A stretch of DNA of 17,906 nt from Nitrososphaeria archaeon (GTDB lineage Archaea; Thermoproteota; Nitrososphaeria; JACIWG01): contig JARVJS010000019.1 in the NCBI GenBank assembly GCA_029776125.1, positions 1 to 17,906 of the forward strand. Direction: 5' to 3'. Positions within the stretch are counted from its first letter, which is position 1. The number at the start of each line of letters is the position of its first letter. Of the stretch, positions 14,330 to 17,906 are shown piece after piece. The notes beneath the pieces were generated by a model, which searched no databases, was not told the DNA's origin, and saw nothing but the letters and a program-made list of their open reading frames with translations. A program made the position numbers and the translations under genes.

Positions 14330-14779
14330 TTAACAATTTTCTAATCCAATTATTAGATTTTCATAAAAATTTTTTATGTTTTCTATCTTCTTATTCTTAG
14401 GAATAAGCTTTAAATATATCACATTTGAGGTACCCAGCCTAAAAAATTTTTTGAACAGACTAGATTTTTCTATTCTCAAATATAAGTTCTTATGATCGTC
14501 CACTCTTCCTTCAATACTTTTTACAAGAATGTTTTTATCGATTATATCTAGACGCTCGAGAACCGTTTTCATAATCTGTTGTGCGAGATTACCTTTTACA
14601 ATTGTAGTATACTTATATATTGGATTACCATAGTGACCTTTAAAGACATTTTGAATAAAGTTTTCTGGATGCAAATTAAAACTGGATTTTATAATATCAA
14701 ATAGTTTTTTTTCATCTTCTGTTGCGTGAATTAGAAAACTTATTTCTATATTAAAACCATTTAATGTTTCCTTTACCAT
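14330..14779 (-). CDS. COG1325-type RNA-binding protein
   Basis: This 149-residue protein matches the archaeal RNA-binding family COG1325, sometimes labelled a predicted exosome subunit. Diagnostic features are ISFLIHATEDEKKLFDII near the N-terminus, FKGHYGNPIYKYT in the middle, and a later LVKSIEGRVDDHKNLYLRIEK strand-turn-strand. Role and partner are unproven; its position just upstream of the exosome operon supports an RNA-processing link. It is divergent from kae1 with only 55 bases between the ATGs. A TATA-like AT-rich core (14803-14810) is 27 bases from its start, suggesting a leaderless message. Confidence 0.78.
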   Translation of the reverse strand: MVKETLNGFNIEISFLIHATEDEKKLFDIIKSSFNLHPENFIQNVFKGHYGNPIYKYTTIVKGNLAQQIMKTVLERLDIIDKNILVKSIEGRVDDHKNLYLRIEKSSLFKKFFRLGTSNVIYLKLIPKNKKIENIKNFYENLIIGLENC

Positions 14780-14802
14780 CGAGGGTAATTCAGTGATAAA
14801 GC

Positions 14803-14810
14803 ATAAATAA
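14803..14810. promoter_or_regulatory. shared divergent TATA-like element
   Basis: ATAAATAA lies nearly midway in the 55-base gap between two divergent genes, about 27 bases from the ATG at 14779 and 28 from the ATG at 14835. It could serve both as a symmetrical TATA core for leaderless messages. AAGTTTAA just to its right is an alternative for kae1. Confidence 0.45.
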
Positions 14811-14834
14811 AGTTTAACTAATTAGATTGGAAAG

Positions 14835-15833
14835 ATGAACGAAAACAGAATATTATGCTTAGGAGTAGAGTCTACAGCACATACCTTTTCTGTATCAGTT
14901 TTAGCTGACAATAAGATATTATCAAATGAAAAGGAGGTTTATGTACCACCACCCGGTGAGGGGATTCATCCATACGAGGCAGCCCAACATCATTTAAAAA
15001 AAGCAAAAAAGGTTTTACAGAATGCTTTAATCAAAAGTGGAGTCAGTATCAAGGATATTGATGTAATTGCTTATTCAGCAGGCCCAGGACTTGGGCCTTG
15101 CCTTAGAGTAGGAGCAGTGGTAGCACGAACTTTAGCTAACTATTATAATAAGCCTTTAACTGCAGTAAACCATGCTATAGGACATATTGAATTAGCAAAC
15201 TTTTTTGCAAAAGCAATTGACCCAGTTGTTGTCTTAGTTTCTGGCGGGCACACTCTTGTCTCAACATATTTATTAAAGAAATGGAGAATATTTGGAGAAA
15301 CATTAGATATAACATTAGGGCAACTTTTCGATCAGTTAGGTAGAGAGCTAGGATTTAATTCACCTGCAGGAAAATATATTGAAGAATTGGCGGGTAGGGG
15401 TAAAAAATATTTAGAAATGCCTTATAGTGTAAAAGGCAATAATGTTTCATTTTCTGGACTTTTAACTTATGCAAAAAACCTAATAAAAAAAGGATATAAT
15501 AAAGAAGATGTATGCTATTCTGTACAGGAGACAGCATTTGCGATGCTGACAGAAGTTACAGAAAGATTATTGGCTTTTTCCGAAAAAAGGGAAATCATTC
15601 TAACTGGAGGAGTTGCAGCTAATCTTAGATTACAAGAAATGATTAGAAGTCTTTGTGAGGTTCATGATGCTAAATTTTATGTTATTCCTAAAGAGTTTAG
15701 TGGAGACTGCGGTGCACAAATTGCTTTAGTTGGACTTTTGCAATATAAGACAAATAATCTTGTGAACATAAAAGATAGTGTTGTTAGACAGTCATGGAGA
15801 ATAGATGAGGTTGATGTAACTTGGAGAGACTAA
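14835..15833 (+). CDS. kae1: KEOPS tRNA threonylcarbamoyltransferase Kae1
   Basis: Kae1 transfers the threonylcarbamoyl group to A37 of ANN-decoding tRNAs (t6A) inside the KEOPS complex. The 332-residue ASKHA-fold protein has GVESTAHTFSV at 10-20, PPPGEGIHPYEAAQHH, metal-binding His113 and His117 in NHAIGHIE, SGGHT at 136-140, LTGGVAANLRL, and the C-terminal metal Asp in SGDCGAQIA. It ends with RIDEVDVTWRD, the sequence that in many archaea runs on into Bud32 in a fused protein; here a stop intervenes and bud32 overlaps by 13 bases in another frame. The start has no well-spaced SD but a TATA element ~28 bases upstream, fitting leaderless translation. Confidence 0.95.
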   Translation: MNENRILCLGVESTAHTFSVSVLADNKILSNEKEVYVPPPGEGIHPYEAAQHHLKKAKKVLQNALIKSGVSIKDIDVIAYSAGPGLGPCLRVGAVVARTLANYYNKPLTAVNHAIGHIELANFFAKAIDPVVVLVSGGHTLVSTYLLKKWRIFGETLDITLGQLFDQLGRELGFNSPAGKYIEELAGRGKKYLEMPYSVKGNNVSFSGLLTYAKNLIKKGYNKEDVCYSVQETAFAMLTEVTERLLAFSEKREIILTGGVAANLRLQEMIRSLCEVHDAKFYVIPKEFSGDCGAQIALVGLLQYKTNNLVNIKDSVVRQSWRIDEVDVTWRD

Positions 15834-16444
15834 TAAAAATTGGCGCTGAAGCGAACATATACCTTTCCTCTTGGCATGGGTTAGAAGTGATTAGAAAAGT
15901 TAGAAGACCAAAACCCTATTGGAGAATCGAATTAGATTTAAAAATAAGAAGAATTAGAACAATAAGAGAAACTTATTATATAAATTTGGTGAAAAAATTT
16001 GGTGTTTTGACACCTCTAATTTACTTTTCAGACCCTTTTAAGGGAGAAATTGTGATGGAATATATTATGGGTAAAAGGGTAAAGGATATTGTAGAAAACA
16101 ATGCTACTAAAAGTTATGACATGTTTTATGATATAGGAAAAAAGCTGGCCATAATGCATTCGCATAATATAATTCACGGAGATCCTACAACTTCAAATTT
16201 TATTGTTAAAGAAAATAAACTATACATAATAGACTTTGGACTCACTTTTTACTCTCAACGGATAGAGGATAAAGCAGTTGATATTCATCTTTTAAAGCAA
16301 GTAATAAAAAGTGCGCACCCTAAGTATTTTGAAGAAATATTTGGGAAAATTGTCGCTGGATATTCAAGTGTATATTCTTTAGCAAACAAGATACTAGAAA
16401 ATGTGAAAGAAATAGAAAGGAGGGGCAGGTATGCAACATTTTGA
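15821..16444 (+). CDS. bud32: KEOPS kinase/ATPase Bud32
   Basis: Bud32 is the small atypical kinase of KEOPS that stimulates Kae1 in t6A synthesis. The 207 residues begin MERLIKIGAEANIYL (glycine-loop equivalent), with VIRKVRRPKPYW, the catalytic loop HGDPTTSNF (119-127) and DFG (138-140). The frame is closed by TGA at 15812-15814, and the only start-like codon before the conserved sequence is TTG at 15821, inside the end of kae1. GAGGT lies ~9 bases before it. It overlaps kae1 by 13 bases and the next gene by 14. Either coupled initiation at TTG or a -1 frameshift from kae1 would produce it. Confidence 0.93.
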   Translation: MERLIKIGAEANIYLSSWHGLEVIRKVRRPKPYWRIELDLKIRRIRTIRETYYINLVKKFGVLTPLIYFSDPFKGEIVMEYIMGKRVKDIVENNATKSYDMFYDIGKKLAIMHSHNIIHGDPTTSNFIVKENKLYIIDFGLTFYSQRIEDKAVDIHLLKQVIKSAHPKYFEEIFGKIVAGYSSVYSLANKILENVKEIERRGRYATF

Positions 16445-17003
16445 TAAGAAAATTTTTTTTGCAACCAACAACAATAATAAAATTTTAGAGGCAAAACATA
16501 TACTATCTAATTTTGGAATAGCGGTTGAAAAGACTGAAGTAAAAAAAGTTGAAATTCAATCCGACACATTAGAAGAAATTGTATTATATGCGCTTAAAAA
16601 AATAGGTAAAACGACATGCCCTGTAGTAATAGAGGATTCAGGGTTATTTATAGAAAAACTTAACGGCTTTCCAGGACCATACTCTTCCTATGTGTATAAA
16701 AAAATTGGATGTGATGGAATATTAAAATTACTTGAAAATGTTGAAGAAAGAAAAGCAAAGTTTGTGTCAATTGTAGGCCTTAAAAAAGGAAGATTAATCA
16801 GGATATTTAAGGGAGAATGTGATGGCAAGATTTCATACAAAAGAGCAGGAGAACATGGATTTGGATTTGATCCAATATTCATACCAGAAAATGGAGAAAG
16901 AACTTTTGCAGAAATGAGTTTAGAAGAAAAGAATTTGTGGTCGCATAGAAGTAAAGCTTTTAAAGCATTGGGAAGCTGGATACAATCACATAAACATATT
17001 TAA
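16431..17003 (+). CDS. rdgB: XTP/dITP pyrophosphatase (RdgB/HAM1 family)
   Basis: This house-cleaning enzyme hydrolyses dITP, ITP and XTP to monophosphates so that deaminated purines are not incorporated. The 190-residue protein has the opening FFATNNNNKILEA (nucleotide-binding, 12-17), VIEDSGLFIEKLNGFPGPYS (catalytic Asp region), GEHGFGFDPIF, TFAEMSLEEKN and SHRSKAF, all standard for the family. The ATG at 16431 has a purine-rich GGAGGGGCAGGT just upstream and overlaps bud32 by 14 bases, so it belongs to the kae1-bud32 operon. Confidence 0.94.
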   Translation: MQHFDKKIFFATNNNNKILEAKHILSNFGIAVEKTEVKKVEIQSDTLEEIVLYALKKIGKTTCPVVIEDSGLFIEKLNGFPGPYSSYVYKKIGCDGILKLLENVEERKAKFVSIVGLKKGRLIRIFKGECDGKISYKRAGEHGFGFDPIFIPENGERTFAEMSLEEKNLWSHRSKAFKALGSWIQSHKHI

Positions 17004-17006
17004 ATA
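16999..17006 (+). promoter_or_regulatory. TATA box of rps15
   Basis: TTTAAATA at the end of the pyrophosphatase gene is centred ~28 bases before the rps15 ATG at 17031, implying a leaderless transcript. Confidence 0.6.
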
Positions 17007-17030
17007 TAGCTAACTAAAGAGTGTTTGAAC

Positions 17031-17480
17031 ATGACTAGACAATATTCACACAAAGATGGCAAGTCACATTCAACTAGACCAATATATAAACTTAGCCCAC
17101 CTTGGGTAACATACACTCCAGAAGAGGTAACACTACTTATAGTCAAAATGGCAAATGAGGGACTAACACCAAGTCAGATTGGTGTACGACTCAGAGATGA
17201 ATATGGAATACCACTTCAAAAACAAATAACTGGAAAAAGTATATGTGAGATACTGAAAGAGCACAATCTTATGCCAAGAATCCCCTATGATTTAGAAAAC
17301 CTTATTAGAAAAGCAGAAAATTTACAGCAACACTTAAAAAGGCATAAAAAAGATGGAAAAAATATTAGGTCACTAGAACTTGTAGAGGCTAGAATTCATA
17401 GGCTCTCAAAATATTATAAAAGGATTGGGTTACTTGATAAAAGTTGGAAATATAAACCACATATTGCACAGCTAGAATAG
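17031..17480 (+). CDS. rps15: small ribosomal subunit protein uS15
   Basis: This binds 16S rRNA early in small-subunit assembly. The 149 residues show the archaeal/eukaryotic form: an N-terminal extension MTRQYSHKDGKSHSTRP, then PPWVTYTPEEVTLLI and GLTPSQIGVRLRDEYGIP. The S15 core follows with LRKAE-like LIRKAENLQQHLKRHKKD and a helix pair LVEARIHRLSKYYK. I start at ATG 17031; the TTG at 17025 adds two residues without family support, and the TATA placement favours 17031. It is followed after 7 bases by a RecJ-like gene, a conserved archaeal pairing. Confidence 0.95.
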   Translation: MTRQYSHKDGKSHSTRPIYKLSPPWVTYTPEEVTLLIVKMANEGLTPSQIGVRLRDEYGIPLQKQITGKSICEILKEHNLMPRIPYDLENLIRKAENLQQHLKRHKKDGKNIRSLELVEARIHRLSKYYKRIGLLDKSWKYKPHIAQLE

Positions 17481-17487
17481 GATAAAA

Positions 17488-17820
17488 ATGGACTTTAAAG
17501 AATTTAAAGAAAAAAGCGATTCCATTACAGAACTTATTGAAAATGCTATAGATGAAGGCAAACAGATAATAGTGTGCTGCCATCTTGACGCAGACGGCTT
17601 AACAGCGGGGAGTATCATTGGAAAAAGTATATTTAGAGAAGGAGGAAGAGCAATAATAAGAACAATTAGTGAATTAAACCAAAATATTATAACAAACTTG
17701 AAAAATCAAGCTTATGACTTTTATATATTTGTGGATATTGGAATGGGATATGTAGAAATATTGGATAAGGAGTTAGAAAATAGGTGGATTATACTTGATC
17801 ATCATCAAAGTAGTAAAGAA
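17488..17820 (+). CDS. archaeal RecJ-like DHH nuclease, 3'-truncated
   Basis: This is the N-terminal ~111 residues of a DHH exonuclease-family protein, the archaeal RecJ homologue some of which associate with GINS at the replisome. Motif I is CCHLDADGLTAGSII (near residue 31-45), motif II FVDIGMG, and motif III ILDHHQ. Its place directly after rps15 is the usual archaeal context. After SSKED, near base 17820, the sequence turns abruptly GC-rich and no longer resembles the family. The frame happens to stay open into the foreign segment, so an automatic call would produce a false fusion. Start ATG 17488, 7 bases after the rps15 stop. Confidence 0.85.
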
Positions 17821-17906
17821 GACCAACGCCAGCCTGCGGTGCAGGCGGAGGTCTGGGTCAAGAGGCTGGATACCGGGGAGGTTGTTCACCTGCCGGGGGA
17901 GGAGAT
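17821..17906 (+). other. GC-rich foreign flank, probable bacterial coding fragment
   Basis: The last ~86 bases are GC-rich like the left end and read in frame 1 as PAVQAEVWVKRLDTGEVVHL, a plausible bacterial protein fragment I cannot name. The RecJ-like gene stops resembling its family at the boundary. A second chimeric join is the simplest reading. Confidence 0.65.

Noticed and set aside
17488..17906. RecJ-like protein continuing to the window end as one gene
   Set aside because: Composition and family resemblance change abruptly near 17820; the open frame beyond is fortuitous.

Overview
The window reads as a low-GC chromosomal segment of an archaeon, probably TACK-type and near Thaumarchaeota, Aigarchaeota or Bathyarchaeota. 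The evidence is archaeal EF-2, Orc1/Cdc6, an exosome superoperon, KEOPS Kae1 and Bud32, a short XPF-type nuclease, a 6-phospho-3-hexuloisomerase and TATA-type promoters often placed for leaderless transcripts. The EF-2 sequence (for example QQRQMTIKAANVTLYYE) looks thaumarchaeal-like from memory. No mobile element, CRISPR array, tRNA or rRNA was seen. About 97 bases at the left end and about 86 at the right end are abruptly GC-rich, read like bacterial coding sequence and break the archaeal genes they touch, so both ends look like chimeric joins.

Layout: a 5'-truncated UPF0282 gene (+); a small unknown gene (-); a divergent intergenic region with a possible structured RNA; orc1/cdc6 and an overlapping winged-helix gene (+), converging on the EF-2 gene (-). 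Upstream of EF-2, all on the minus strand, are a hexuloisomerase gene, an XPF-like nuclease gene and an ECF transporter module (two ATPases and a T subunit). Then comes the long proteasome/exosome operon, transcribed psmA, sdo1, rrp4, rrp41, rrp42, rpl37ae, pfdB, DHH phosphoesterase. A C/D box sRNA candidate with its own promoter lies upstream of psmA, followed by a COG1325-type RNA-binding protein gene. Divergently (+) run kae1, bud32, an ITP/XTP pyrophosphatase gene, rps15 and a 3'-truncated RecJ-like gene.

The main discovery is in the EF-2 gene. Its first 21 codons and the rest of the gene are in different frames, separated by 31 nt that contain an in-frame stop. This stretch folds into a textbook archaeal bulge-helix-bulge splice motif: a 4-bp central helix, two opposed 3-nt bulges, an outer helix and a perfect 8-bp inner hairpin. 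Removing the 31 nt restores an uninterrupted 730-residue EF-2 just before the P-loop. This is a predicted spliced mRNA intron in an essential translation gene.

Other points: psmA appears to start with AUU behind a perfect Shine-Dalgarno; bud32 must start with TTG inside kae1 or be reached by frameshifting; the sRNA candidate has a guide matching the 23S rRNA P-loop (predicted Gm2251, from memory of the rRNA); and the Orc1/Cdc6 protein lacks the usual sensor-1 Asn and arginine-finger residues.
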